DNA of 64,000 nucleotides from contig NZ_JACHEO010000003.1 of assembly GCF_014201505.1 (NCBI RefSeq), positions 124,001 through 188,000 of the forward strand, written 5' to 3'. The notes beneath the pieces were generated by a model, which was not told the origin of the DNA, ran no database searches, and saw nothing but the letters and a program-made list of their open reading frames with translations. The stretch is from Desulfoprunum benzoelyticum (GTDB lineage Bacteria; Desulfobacterota; Desulfobulbia; Desulfobulbales; Desulfocapsaceae). Within the stretch, counting starts at the first letter, position 1. The number at the start of each line of letters is the position of its first letter. Positions 35,843 to 44,971 of this stretch are shown here, piece after piece. The position numbers and the translations under genes were made by a program.

Positions 35843-37900
35843 ATGCGAGAAAGACTGAAAAAATTTTTCGGCCGATCTTCCCACATCATCTGGATCGGCG
35901 CCTGTTTAGCTGCCTCCTCCTGGCTCATTGAATCGGCGGTACATAGGTATTTTTTTAACGCCGGGCCGTTCTGGACCCATGTCATCAGTCCCGATGGCCA
36001 CGAAACCTGGATGCGTCTGATCGTTGCAGCGCAGTTGATGGTCTTCAGTCTTTATGCCCAGAAGCTCATCAATCATCGATTGCGCATCGAATCGGCCCTC
36101 GTTGCACGTGAAAAAGAGGCACAGGATATTCTGGAGCACAACCCTGCGGCCATCGTCCTGGTCGACTGCGACACCCGCACAATCGCCTACGCCAACCACA
36201 ACGCCTTGAATATGGTCAACGTGCCTGCCGACAAGATGGTCGGCGAACTGTGCAACACCTATCTGTGCCGGACGGCAAAAGGAAAATGTCCGATTCTCGA
36301 TCTGAACAAGCAGTGGGACATATCCGAGCGGGAAATCATGACCGCCGCCGGCAGGACCATCCCGATCCTCAAAAACGTTACAACCGTCACGTACAAGGGA
36401 AAACCCCACCTGCTGGAGGCATTCTTCGATATCACCCCCCAAAGACAGATGCAGCGATCCCTCAAACAGGCAAATATCGAACTGGTGAAAATATTCCAGA
36501 CCGCATCGGTCGGGATGCGACTGATTGATCGAAATTTTACGATATTGAAGGTGAATCGGGAATTCTCCAGGCTTTCCGGAGTCGCTCCCGAAGATGCGGT
36601 GGGGAAAAAGTGCTTCGATGTGTTCAGCGGCGAATTCTGCCACACTGCCAACTGTTCGTTACGAAGGGTTATGGACGGGAGAGCGTTGAAGAGCTACGAG
36701 GTCAATAAAACCGGCGCCGACGGCTCGACCTTTGTCTGCAGCCTCAACATCTCACGCTTTGTAGGAATTGACGGAATGGTCGGGGTGGTGGAGTCGTTCA
36801 AGGATATAACGGAGCTCAAAAGAATCCAGAATCAACTGCAATCCGAACGGGATCTGCTGCACCGCATTCTCTTTCATCAGTATGAAAATCTGGGCATCAT
36901 CAACGACCGCTATGAACTGGAATACCAGAACGAGATGCTCGCCGCATTCACCAGAGGAAAAGAGTCACGTCGCTGTTACGAGGTCTTCCGTTATCGCCCC
37001 GACCCTTGCGACGACTGCTTCATGCAGCGGGCCTTTCAGTCGGAGTCGATCCAGCGCTGCGAGTTCGACACCACTTCCGGCTCGAGCTACCAGCACACCT
37101 ATACCCCGTTCGTCGACAACAACGGCAAGAAAAAGGTCCTGCTGTCCCGGCGCGACATCACCGAAACCAAGGCGTCCATCGCCTCGGCTATCGGTTCCGA
37201 ACGCCTGGCTGCCCTGGGAGAACTGGCTGCCGGCGTCGCCCATGAGATCAACAACCCGATCAACAGCATTATCAATTACGCCCAGATCCTGGCCAACAAG
37301 ACCAACACCGGCGACCAGCTCAACACGATCTCCAACCGGATCATCGGTGAAGGCGACAGGATTGCCGCCATCGTCGCCAGTCTGCTGTCGTTTGCGCGGC
37401 AGGAAAACGGCGACCGCAAGCTGGTCGACGTATCGGACCTGCTCCAGGAAATATTGACCTTGATCGGCGCTCAGCTCCGAAAAGACGGAATTAAATATGT
37501 CATCAACATCAACGGCGATCTGCCGCCGGTGTATGCCGCAACCCAGGAGATTGAACGGGTCTTTCTCAACATCATCAACAACAGCCGCTATGCGTTGAAC
37601 GAAAAATTTTCCGGCGCCGCGGACATGAAGAAACTGGATATCGATATCGGCGTGGTTCCGGCCAACGGTCGGAATTTTCTGAGGATCGTTTTCACGGATT
37701 ACGGCGTCGGCATTACGGCCGATCTGCTCTCAAAGGTCATCAATCCTTTTGTTTCCACCAAACCGAAGGGCCAGGGCACAGGTCTCGGCCTCTCCATCAG
37801 CCAGCGGATCGTCGAAAACCATGGCGGCAGATTCGTCATCGACAGCGTTGACGGGGAGTACACCAGGGTGACCGTCGACCTCCCCAGCCGCCAAAGGTGA
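35843..37900 (+). CDS. Multi-PAS sensor histidine kinase with Cys-rich PAS domains
   Basis: 685 residues from the ATG at 35843 (AGGGGTG upstream). Membrane helices at ~14-32 and ~57-76 flank a short periplasmic loop. Three PAS domains follow (~95-205, ~212-325, ~335-445), then HisKA with phospho-acceptor His467 in G-E-L-A-A-G-V-A-H-E-I-N-N-P and an ATPase domain ending G-T-G-L-G-L-S-I-S. Each PAS carries a three-Cys cluster: C137/C142/C149, C257/C266/C271, C378/C389/C392, hinting at a redox or metal cofactor. Its partner is almost certainly the NtrC-type regulator that begins 245 bases downstream. Confidence 0.92.
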   Translation: MRERLKKFFGRSSHIIWIGACLAASSWLIESAVHRYFFNAGPFWTHVISPDGHETWMRLIVAAQLMVFSLYAQKLINHRLRIESALVAREKEAQDILEHNPAAIVLVDCDTRTIAYANHNALNMVNVPADKMVGELCNTYLCRTAKGKCPILDLNKQWDISEREIMTAAGRTIPILKNVTTVTYKGKPHLLEAFFDITPQRQMQRSLKQANIELVKIFQTASVGMRLIDRNFTILKVNREFSRLSGVAPEDAVGKKCFDVFSGEFCHTANCSLRRVMDGRALKSYEVNKTGADGSTFVCSLNISRFVGIDGMVGVVESFKDITELKRIQNQLQSERDLLHRILFHQYENLGIINDRYELEYQNEMLAAFTRGKESRRCYEVFRYRPDPCDDCFMQRAFQSESIQRCEFDTTSGSSYQHTYTPFVDNNGKKKVLLSRRDITETKASIASAIGSERLAALGELAAGVAHEINNPINSIINYAQILANKTNTGDQLNTISNRIIGEGDRIAAIVASLLSFARQENGDRKLVDVSDLLQEILTLIGAQLRKDGIKYVININGDLPPVYAATQEIERVFLNIINNSRYALNEKFSGAADMKKLDIDIGVVPANGRNFLRIVFTDYGVGITADLLSKVINPFVSTKPKGQGTGLGLSISQRIVENHGGRFVIDSVDGEYTRVTVDLPSRQR

Positions 37901-37921
37901 CGACGGATACGGATATCATTC

Positions 37922-37953
37922 CCGGATATTTCCGCATATTCGGAAAAATCCGG
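37922..37953 (+). terminator. Stem-loop between kinase and regulator genes
   Basis: CCGGATaTTTCCG (37922-37934) pairs with CGGAAAaATCCGG (37941-37953), one A-A mismatch, 6-base loop. It is 22 bases after the kinase stop. Without a T-run it is more likely an attenuator or mRNA-processing site than a strong terminator. Confidence 0.4.
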
Positions 37954-38145
37954 AATTATGGATGACTGATGGGCGATTCCAACCTTTTTGTCGGGAAAGA
38001 CGTTGCTCAAAATATAAATGATATCGATGATAAATAGAAATAAACTTGATTTGGTCAAAATTTTGCATGTACAATTGATTACAGCAGGCCGAAGCTTTCC
38101 GAACCTCTTTCAATTGGCGTATCCTCACAACTTTGCAGGGCGGCA

Positions 38146-39909
38146 ATGATGAAAAAGAGAATACTGATTGTCGATGACGAAGAAGGTCTCCGTTTCACAA
38201 TGGATGTGTTCCTGAGCGAGGAAGGCTACGAGGTGGCCCTGGCCACCAACTATGACGAGGCCGTCGCCCGGATGGCCGAGGCAACGTTCGACCTGATGTT
38301 CATCGACATCGTCATGGAGGGAAAATCAGGGATCGAGCTGCTCCGCACCGTCAAGGCCGACAACCCCAATGCCCAGGTCATCATCATTACCGGGGCGCCG
38401 AGCGCCGAAACGGCGGCCGAGGCCCTCAGGCTCGGGGCACTCGACTATATCGTCAAGCCGATTCGCCAGAACGAACTGATCAGGGCCGCCGGCCTGGCGT
38501 TGCGCCATAAACAGCTGGCCGACGAAAAAGACCGTTACCGCCTGAACATCGAGGCGATTTTCCGAAGCGTCAAGGACGGGATAGTGACCGTCGATGCCAA
38601 TATGCGGCTCGTCGATACCAATACTGCCGCCATGCAGATCTGCGGTTTCGGCAGGGACACCTGCGCCGGCGCAGCGCTCAGGTCGATCACCGGTCGCTGC
38701 AGCGGCGCCTGCCTCCCGGTCCTGAAGGAGATCCTGGCGACGAAGAAGGAAATCGCCGTCGACCACATCGAGTGCCATCGGGAAAATGCGCAGAATCAGG
38801 TCGTCAGCATCAGCGCCTCGCCGCTGATCGACCATCGGCAGCAATTTACCGGCTGCGTCATGGTCATGCGCGATGAAACCAGATTGTACCATCTGGAAAA
38901 AAACCTCATCGAAAACCAGGCAATGGAGCGGCTGATCGGGGTCAGTCCGGAGATGACGCGGGTCAAAGAGCTGATCAAGGCCCTGGCCGATGTGCAGACG
39001 ACGGTGCTCATCACCGGCGAAAGCGGCACCGGCAAGGAACTGACCGTCGAGGCCCTGCACAGTGCCGGGACCCGCCGTGATGCCCCGCTGGTAAAGGTCA
39101 ACTGCGGGGCGCTGGCCGACAGCATCCTCGAGAGCGAGCTGTTCGGCCATGTGCAGGGGGCCTATACCGGTGCGGTCAAGGACCGGATCGGCCGGTTCCA
39201 CCTGGCCAACGGCGGCACGATTTTCCTCGATGAAATCGGCGACATTTCCACTAAGATGCAGCTGCAGCTGCTGCGGGTCATCGAGAGCATGTCGTTTGAA
39301 CGGGTCGGCAGTTCCCGCACCGAGCAGGTCGATGTCCGCGTCGTCGCCGCGACCAACCGCGATCTCGCCGCCAAGGTGGCGGCCGGGGAATTCCGCCAGG
39401 ACCTCTACTACCGGTTGAAGGTCGTGCAGCTCGGCCTGCCGCCGCTCAGGGCGCGCCGAGAGGATATCCCGCTGCTGGCCCGCCACATGATCGACAGGTT
39501 CAATCGCAAATTCAACAAGCAAATCAAAGCGATGTCTTCCGAAGTCGAACACCTTTTTCAACAGTACCCGTGGCCGGGCAATGTCCGCGAATTGGAAAAC
39601 TGCCTCGAATATGCCTTTATCATGTGCAATCACAATGTCATAACCGTCTCCCATCTGCCGGTCGAGATGCAGGCCCGGATCGGCAGTCCACCCCAATCAG
39701 TCGGCCGGAACAGAGCCCTGGAAGTTGAACGCATCGAACAGGCGCTCGAAAAAACCGCCGGCAACAAGGCCAAGGCGGCCAGGATGCTGAGCATGAGCCG
39801 CCGGACCTTTTACCGCAAGATGAATAAACTGGGGTTGACCCTGATGACCCCTGATCTTGCGCAAGATAAAGGCGGGCACGATACAGCGGAGATGGTTTCA
39901 GAAAACTGA
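38146..39909 (+). CDS. Sigma-54-dependent response regulator, NtrC family, with PAS domain
   Basis: 587 residues. Receiver domain 4-120 with phospho-acceptor Asp54; a PAS domain (~130-240) with the same kind of Cys triplet as the kinase (C173, C185, C189); AAA+ domain with Walker A G-E-S-G-T-G-K-E (291-298) and the sigma-54 contact loop G-A-Y-T-G-A (338-343, a common variant of GAFTGA); a Fis-type helix-turn-helix near 545-565 (A-A-R-M-L-S-M-S-R-R-T-F-Y-R-K). It remodels sigma-54 polymerase after phosphorylation. The sigma-54 promoter at 40163, just downstream, is the obvious target. Confidence 0.94.
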   Translation: MMKKRILIVDDEEGLRFTMDVFLSEEGYEVALATNYDEAVARMAEATFDLMFIDIVMEGKSGIELLRTVKADNPNAQVIIITGAPSAETAAEALRLGALDYIVKPIRQNELIRAAGLALRHKQLADEKDRYRLNIEAIFRSVKDGIVTVDANMRLVDTNTAAMQICGFGRDTCAGAALRSITGRCSGACLPVLKEILATKKEIAVDHIECHRENAQNQVVSISASPLIDHRQQFTGCVMVMRDETRLYHLEKNLIENQAMERLIGVSPEMTRVKELIKALADVQTTVLITGESGTGKELTVEALHSAGTRRDAPLVKVNCGALADSILESELFGHVQGAYTGAVKDRIGRFHLANGGTIFLDEIGDISTKMQLQLLRVIESMSFERVGSSRTEQVDVRVVAATNRDLAAKVAAGEFRQDLYYRLKVVQLGLPPLRARREDIPLLARHMIDRFNRKFNKQIKAMSSEVEHLFQQYPWPGNVRELENCLEYAFIMCNHNVITVSHLPVEMQARIGSPPQSVGRNRALEVERIEQALEKTAGNKAKAARMLSMSRRTFYRKMNKLGLTLMTPDLAQDKGGHDTAEMVSEN

Positions 39910-40028
39910 ACAACCCGTGATGTGGCACCCTGCTGACAATTGAGAGCGGCTCTTGTTCTGTCGCTTCTCCCCCGCTGTTGTCACCCCCTCCCCTCCCCCC
40001 TGTCACGCCCGATGTCACACTTTGCCCT

Positions 40029-40044
40029 GGCACACATCTGTGCC
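40029..40044. promoter_or_regulatory. Candidate enhancer dyad for the NtrC-type regulator
   Basis: Perfect 6-bp arms GGCACA and TGTGCC around CATC. It is centred about 125 bases upstream of the -24 element at 40163, the usual distance for an enhancer of a sigma-54 activator. Half-sites recur upstream of the kinase gene. Confidence 0.4.
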
Positions 40045-40162
40045 GTGACGCATCCCACCTGTCCCAATGTCTCTCTTCCGTTCCACCACCCTCTGGATAA
40101 AAAACGCACAATTCTGGATTGTTGAGCCGTACCTTCGGTGAATTTCACGGCCGTCCGCCGCA

Positions 40163-40178
40163 TGGCACGACTCTTGTT
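40163..40178 (+). promoter_or_regulatory. Sigma-54 (RpoN) promoter
   Basis: TGGCACGactcTTGTT fits the consensus TGGCACG-N4-TTGC(A/T) with full spacing; only the C of the -12 GC is T. It points to the giant gene at 40324 and lies just downstream of an NtrC-type activator gene. Confidence 0.65.
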
Positions 40179-40323
40179 AGAGAAACAACAACATCAGTTG
40201 CGGCCGGGGTGGCTTCCGGAACCACGCCCGGCTCGGAACGATTGAACCCTGTTTCGGTTATTGAACCCCAATTCACCTGATCCCGTCACCGCTACAGAAC
40301 GACGGGATCAAAAGGAGGTAGCG

Positions 40324-43300
40324 ATGAAACAATGCAGATGGCTCACCACCCTGCTGGTCCTGCTCCTGACCGCAGGGATGAATTCGCCCGCCGTGGCGGA
40401 CTGGGTGGAGGTCGGCACCCCGCCGCTCGTAATCACCGAATCGGCTCCAACAGTGAGTACTACCGGTGGGCCCGCTACGGTGAAAGTCACGATCTGGAAC
40501 AGTTCTGATGAGGACATTGATGGGAAACTGCGGCTTGTCGTTGATGATGGCCAAGTACCGAGCAACGCCTTGCTGGCCGGTGAGGAAGGCAGCGATCCAA
40601 CCCCGTATTTTGAGCTCAGTACCCTCGAGGAAGATTTTTTCAATTCCAATGAGGCAACTGACGTATACATGGTGTTCGATTCGTTGAGCGACGCCGAAAG
40701 TGGCTATACCCTGAGCGTCCAGATCAACGACGAGTCGGTTTCGTCCGAGATCTTCCGCAAGAAGATCTCCAAGACCCCGGAACGGTACAGCGGCGAAGCC
40801 CTGATGAAGCTGATGGAGGTCTATGTCCCGGCCCGGAGCACCAAGGGCCTGTCCTACATCCGTGACACGGCCGGCGAGCTCGTCGTCTGCTGCGCCGTCG
40901 GCGAGGTGTCCGAGGAATGCGTCGACTGTTCCACGAAGACGGAGGGGGATTTTGCCAAGGTCAAGCCCCTGATCGTTTCCTATATCGAGGAAGAGGAAGA
41001 TGTCCTGTTCAACAACGTCCCCGATTATGACGCCAATGGAGATGGATATCCAGACCCGGAAGCAGGCAATCGCTATGCCCGCGATGTCCATACCGCCGTC
41101 TCCCTCGACGACGGCCTGACCTGGAAGCGGACCAACCTGTCCCGCACCGCGGTCAAGTCATCCTACACCATTGTAAACGGCGTCAAGTACCCCGGCGACT
41201 CGGAATCGCAAGACCTGACCGTTGCCGGCCACTACGCCCTGGTCACCTGGGTCGACAAGTACTGCCACAGCAACAACCCCTGGGACCTCGAAGCTGCCGA
41301 AGACCTCTATCAGGTCATGGGCGACCAGCGATCGAAGGATTATCTCGATGTCAAGGGCGACGAGGATCCCCGCCCGGACCTGGGCGAGCGCCCCTTCTCC
41401 TGCGTCATGGCGGCCAGAGGCGTGCTGCAACTGGACCCGGAATCCGCCGACTACGGCGAGATCGTCTGGTACAAGCCCCAGCAGCTGTCGACCGGCCGCC
41501 GGGATGCGATCCACAATTTCACCGCCGCCGTCGAACCGGTCTATGACGGCAGTGCCGTCCCGATTCCCGGGACCGGCGGTTTCGCCGTCACCTGGCAGGA
41601 AGACCCCGGCGGCCTGAAGACCGGCCATGGCCGTGGTCCGGGGGCCGGCATGACCGGGGCCTCGACCAACCACAAGACCGATATCTGGTACAGCTATATC
41701 GGCTGGGACCTGTTCGACGACATCGACACCGCCTTCGTCCCCACCGAGGGCGGAGACGAGGCGCTCCCGATCGGCGATGCCGACGGCAACTCCGAATACG
41801 TCTGCCCCACCTGCGGTTATGTCTACGATCCGGAGGTGACGGGAGTCAAATTCACCGACCTGGACCAGAACTGGGTCTGCCCGGAGGATGGGACCCCGAA
41901 GAGCGAATTCGTCAAGGTCTCCCGCCCCCATGCCCTGCACACCATGTCGCCGCCGGTGCCGATCACCGACAACGCCGTGTGTCGGGAGAAAATAGAGGAA
42001 ACCGTTGTTGTCCACGTACACACGGATGACATCGATTGCAACTACTCCTATGAGGGCGGCACCAACAGCGAACCGTTGCTGTGGGAGGATCTGCCCGCAG
42101 AATGGAAGTGCCCCAAATGCGGCGCAGGTAAAGACACCTTCACGACGGCTACCAAAACGCGCAACATAGGCGCTCCGTATTGTGACCAGTTCGCCGCCAA
42201 CCCGCGCGTCGATGGCGACGGCAAATATGCCAAACCAGACTCCCTGGCCGCGGATGTGGCCTTTTACAGCCAGGACGGCGACTGGAAGGATGCGAACGGC
42301 AACTTCGTCAGTGCCGAACCCGGTGATGCCACCATTAAAGAAGACGGCACCGCTGTAATCGGCGACACCCGCGTCTACTGGAGCGGCGAGCCCCTCGACG
42401 GCAACACCGGCGCCTCGCGGGCCAACCTCGCCCTGGTCAACCATAACAACCAGACCCTGGCCCTGGTGGCCTACGAGGAGACCAAGGGCGTCGGGGTCGG
42501 CGGTGACAAGGTGGCGGCGGCGATGGAGCAGAAGGCCCCCTACCCGCTGGTGAAGATGGGAGAGAACAGCTGGGAGGCCGGCGCCATCAACTCCGACTGC
42601 CGCAGCTGCCATTACGGGCATGAGGTGCCGCGCGACCGGTATATCCCTGTGGCCAACAAACTCACCTGTGAAATCACCAAGGGCGGGATCTGGAAAGGTC
42701 CGGAGGGTTCGGAGACAGACGGGAAGTGGACGGCCAGCGCAGAGGATTGGGAAACCTGGCTTGCAGATTCGGCAAACCTGCCTGCCTATTACCCTTACAC
42801 CGGCTATCCGTACCTGACGGATGCACCAGTCGCGGAACTTCCTGCCGGTGTTACCACATACAAGCCCGGCACGGAGACCGAAGTTCTCGTCCCATGCATC
42901 AAATACGTGGGCGGGAAGGGAATGTTTGCCCGCGACGTCCCGACGGAACAACGGGATCCCGATGCCTACTACGACCTGCCCGACCACATGCCGGGCTGGC
43001 ACCAGGAGGCACTGAGCTGCACCGACTGCCACCTGCCGTACAACACCAAGGACCTGGATAAAGACGGGGTCATGGACCGGGTCGATTTGTGCCTCATGAC
43101 TCCGGCAGATGAGATATACTTAGATTCTGAAACATACTTAACATCGTTTAATCATGACACGGGCTGCTCCGAGTCGCAGGACCCGACCGCCCCCGACAAC
43201 AACAAGGACGCCGTAAAGAAGTACCGCCACGGCAAGAACGTCTACTATCATCACTTCGATTTTGCCCATCCCGAGGCCATCGACCACGGCGACCAGATCA

Positions 43301-44820
43301 ACCTGCCCAATGATGACGCCTGGGTGATGGACAACGATGATTATGAAAACGCCCGCCGGGTGCGGCTGGTGATCAACGAGGCCTACGATCCGGCCGGCGG
43401 CGCCGACGTGACCCTGGGCCTGCTCTACAAGGAGGGCAAGGACGGCCAGGGGGCCCCGGCCGACGCGATGCTGCGGCTGTTCCGCAACGGTTTCGAGGCC
43501 GAGAACCTGGACCCGAAACCGCTGAACATGAGTTCCTCCACCGCCGCCTGGTTCAAGGACCCGGCAGATGTCGGCAACGTCGCCGGCACCGGCGACAACG
43601 CCGCCGGCGACGGCAGCGACGACCTGCTCGGCAACCGCAACACTCCGAGTATCGACCACTACTACTGGACCGACGCCAACCTCGATGATACGAGCGGCTT
43701 CTGGCTTGAAGACGGTGGCGATAAGCAGTGGAAAGACGATGGCTACACCCCGAACGTCGACGGCAACCCGTTCGAGAACGTCTTCTCCGCCCGCCTGGAG
43801 ATTCGCGGCAACACCATCGTCACCGGCTTCGCCCACTGCGCCAACTGGTCGGCCGGCAAGAAGGCCAAGGATTATTACGACTTCTATGTCCGGGTTTCGC
43901 GCGACAGCGGCCGCACCTGGACGTTGCCGTACAATGTGTCGAAGCTGCGGAACCACGAAGAATCGGTCTCCGACTGCCGGGTCATTCTGACCCCCGAGAC
44001 CATCGACCAGCAGTATCCGGCGGAGCCCGGCAATCCGGCCGACATCTCGATGAACGGGGCGGCCGAGGTGTTCGAGGCCGGCGATTTCAACAACCCCAAC
44101 ATCCTCTTCGTCGGCATCGGCACCAAGGTCAATTCTCCACAGTTGTACCCCAGCGAGGACGAGGAGGACGAGGTCGAGATCTTCAAGGATGTCTTCTACT
44201 CGAAGGGCACGATCACGGGGACCACCGGCGGTGAGGGTGGGAATCTGGCGTTGACCTTCGAAACTGAAAAGAAAGAGAACCCCCAGTACGATCCACTCGC
44301 AGAACCACCCAGTAAGCAGTACCTGGATTCTCAGGGCCTTGATACAGAATTAGCCGAAGATCCCTACACCGGAATCCCCAACAAGCCCAACCCGGCCTAT
44401 GGAGAATTTATCGACGGATTTGACTGGATGGCCCAGGGCGATGCCAACCAGGGTGATGTCCAGTTCGGCACCAACCCGTTCGGCACCAAGCTGTACACGA
44501 CCTGGGAGCAGGAGCTGCCGATCGTCGAGGACGACGGCCAGCAGCACTTCCAGGGCTCCGACGTCTGGTTCCGCAAGGTTCCGTATCCCGATCCCGGCTC
44601 CGCCTCCGACGGTGATGTCGACGGCGACGGCGATACCGACTGGGACGACGGCCTGCTGATCACCGACAGGATCGGCACCACCGCCTACGACACGGATTTT
44701 CTGTGGGCCGGCGACTATATCTCCGATTTCCGGATCACCGGTCATGACTTCAACCGCTGGAAAGTCCAGTACGCCAAGGAGATGCTGAAGCAGAAGCGCC
44801 TGACAGTAGTAGCCGAATAG
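40324..44820 (+). CDS. Giant exported protein with two rubredoxin-like domains, two c-haem motifs and dockerin-like C terminus
   Basis: 1498 residues from the ATG at 40324 (AGGAGG at 40313-40318). Signal peptide, cleavage after A-V-A. The V-S-L-D-D-G-L-T-W-K-R-T-N-L-S motif and the paralogue downstream place it with proteins I recall being annotated 'choice-of-anchor O'. Rubredoxin-like segment 1: C494-P-T-C497-G-Y ... W-V-C519-P-E-D522-G; segment 2: D569-I-D-C572 ... W-K-C596-P-K-C599-G-A. Each has three of the four iron Cys, with Asp at the missing position. Haem motifs C-R-S-C-H (759-763) and C-T-D-C-H (899-903). The end (1429-1498) has two Ca-binding loops of dockerin type (D-G-D-V-D-G-D-G-D-T-D). 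I infer an outer-surface or extracellular redox protein; no catalytic domain is recognised. Confidence 0.85.
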   Translation: MKQCRWLTTLLVLLLTAGMNSPAVADWVEVGTPPLVITESAPTVSTTGGPATVKVTIWNSSDEDIDGKLRLVVDDGQVPSNALLAGEEGSDPTPYFELSTLEEDFFNSNEATDVYMVFDSLSDAESGYTLSVQINDESVSSEIFRKKISKTPERYSGEALMKLMEVYVPARSTKGLSYIRDTAGELVVCCAVGEVSEECVDCSTKTEGDFAKVKPLIVSYIEEEEDVLFNNVPDYDANGDGYPDPEAGNRYARDVHTAVSLDDGLTWKRTNLSRTAVKSSYTIVNGVKYPGDSESQDLTVAGHYALVTWVDKYCHSNNPWDLEAAEDLYQVMGDQRSKDYLDVKGDEDPRPDLGERPFSCVMAARGVLQLDPESADYGEIVWYKPQQLSTGRRDAIHNFTAAVEPVYDGSAVPIPGTGGFAVTWQEDPGGLKTGHGRGPGAGMTGASTNHKTDIWYSYIGWDLFDDIDTAFVPTEGGDEALPIGDADGNSEYVCPTCGYVYDPEVTGVKFTDLDQNWVCPEDGTPKSEFVKVSRPHALHTMSPPVPITDNAVCREKIEETVVVHVHTDDIDCNYSYEGGTNSEPLLWEDLPAEWKCPKCGAGKDTFTTATKTRNIGAPYCDQFAANPRVDGDGKYAKPDSLAADVAFYSQDGDWKDANGNFVSAEPGDATIKEDGTAVIGDTRVYWSGEPLDGNTGASRANLALVNHNNQTLALVAYEETKGVGVGGDKVAAAMEQKAPYPLVKMGENSWEAGAINSDCRSCHYGHEVPRDRYIPVANKLTCEITKGGIWKGPEGSETDGKWTASAEDWETWLADSANLPAYYPYTGYPYLTDAPVAELPAGVTTYKPGTETEVLVPCIKYVGGKGMFARDVPTEQRDPDAYYDLPDHMPGWHQEALSCTDCHLPYNTKDLDKDGVMDRVDLCLMTPADEIYLDSETYLTSFNHDTGCSESQDPTAPDNNKDAVKKYRHGKNVYYHHFDFAHPEAIDHGDQINLPNDDAWVMDNDDYENARRVRLVINEAYDPAGGADVTLGLLYKEGKDGQGAPADAMLRLFRNGFEAENLDPKPLNMSSSTAAWFKDPADVGNVAGTGDNAAGDGSDDLLGNRNTPSIDHYYWTDANLDDTSGFWLEDGGDKQWKDDGYTPNVDGNPFENVFSARLEIRGNTIVTGFAHCANWSAGKKAKDYYDFYVRVSRDSGRTWTLPYNVSKLRNHEESVSDCRVILTPETIDQQYPAEPGNPADISMNGAAEVFEAGDFNNPNILFVGIGTKVNSPQLYPSEDEEDEVEIFKDVFYSKGTITGTTGGEGGNLALTFETEKKENPQYDPLAEPPSKQYLDSQGLDTELAEDPYTGIPNKPNPAYGEFIDGFDWMAQGDANQGDVQFGTNPFGTKLYTTWEQELPIVEDDGQQHFQGSDVWFRKVPYPDPGSASDGDVDGDGDTDWDDGLLITDRIGTTAYDTDFLWAGDYISDFRITGHDFNRWKVQYAKEMLKQKRLTVVAE

Positions 44821-44896
44821 AGATGGCGAAAGTTGAAGCCCGCAGCCGGGGAAGGCGAATCTCGAACCGGCTGCAGCTTCAGGGGCATGAAACAAC

Positions 44897-44927
44897 GGGA
44901 GCGGCGGCCGCACCGGCTGCCGCTCCC
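44897..44927 (+). promoter_or_regulatory. Intercistronic stem-loop between the two giant genes
   Basis: Perfect 9-bp stem GGGAGCGGC (44897-44905) and GCCGCTCCC (44919-44927) with a GC-rich loop; a second imperfect stem precedes it (about 44834-44881). No T-run. It may set the ratio of the two proteins within one transcript. Confidence 0.45.
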
Positions 44928-44971
44928 CACCGCAAACCGGCAGCCGGCAACCGGCGAGGGAGGACTGAGGA

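Larger units (their letters stand above)
39910..40323. other. Regulatory intergenic region upstream of giant exported protein genes
   Basis: 414 bases without an ORF. It holds a GGCACA-N4-TGTGCC dyad at 40029-40044 and a sigma-54 promoter at 40163-40178. The leader between the predicted transcription start (about 40190) and the first ATG (40324) is about 135 bases. Confidence 0.6.

Noticed and set aside
38326-38340. GAYTGA instead of GAFTGA in the NtrC-type regulator considered as a loss of sigma-54 contact
   Set aside because: The Tyr variant occurs in functional activators, and a fitting sigma-54 promoter lies next door.
41158-43032. 624-codon minus-strand ORF inside the first giant gene
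   Set aside because: Shadow frame; the plus strand has signal peptide, haem and rubredoxin motifs and a ribosome site.
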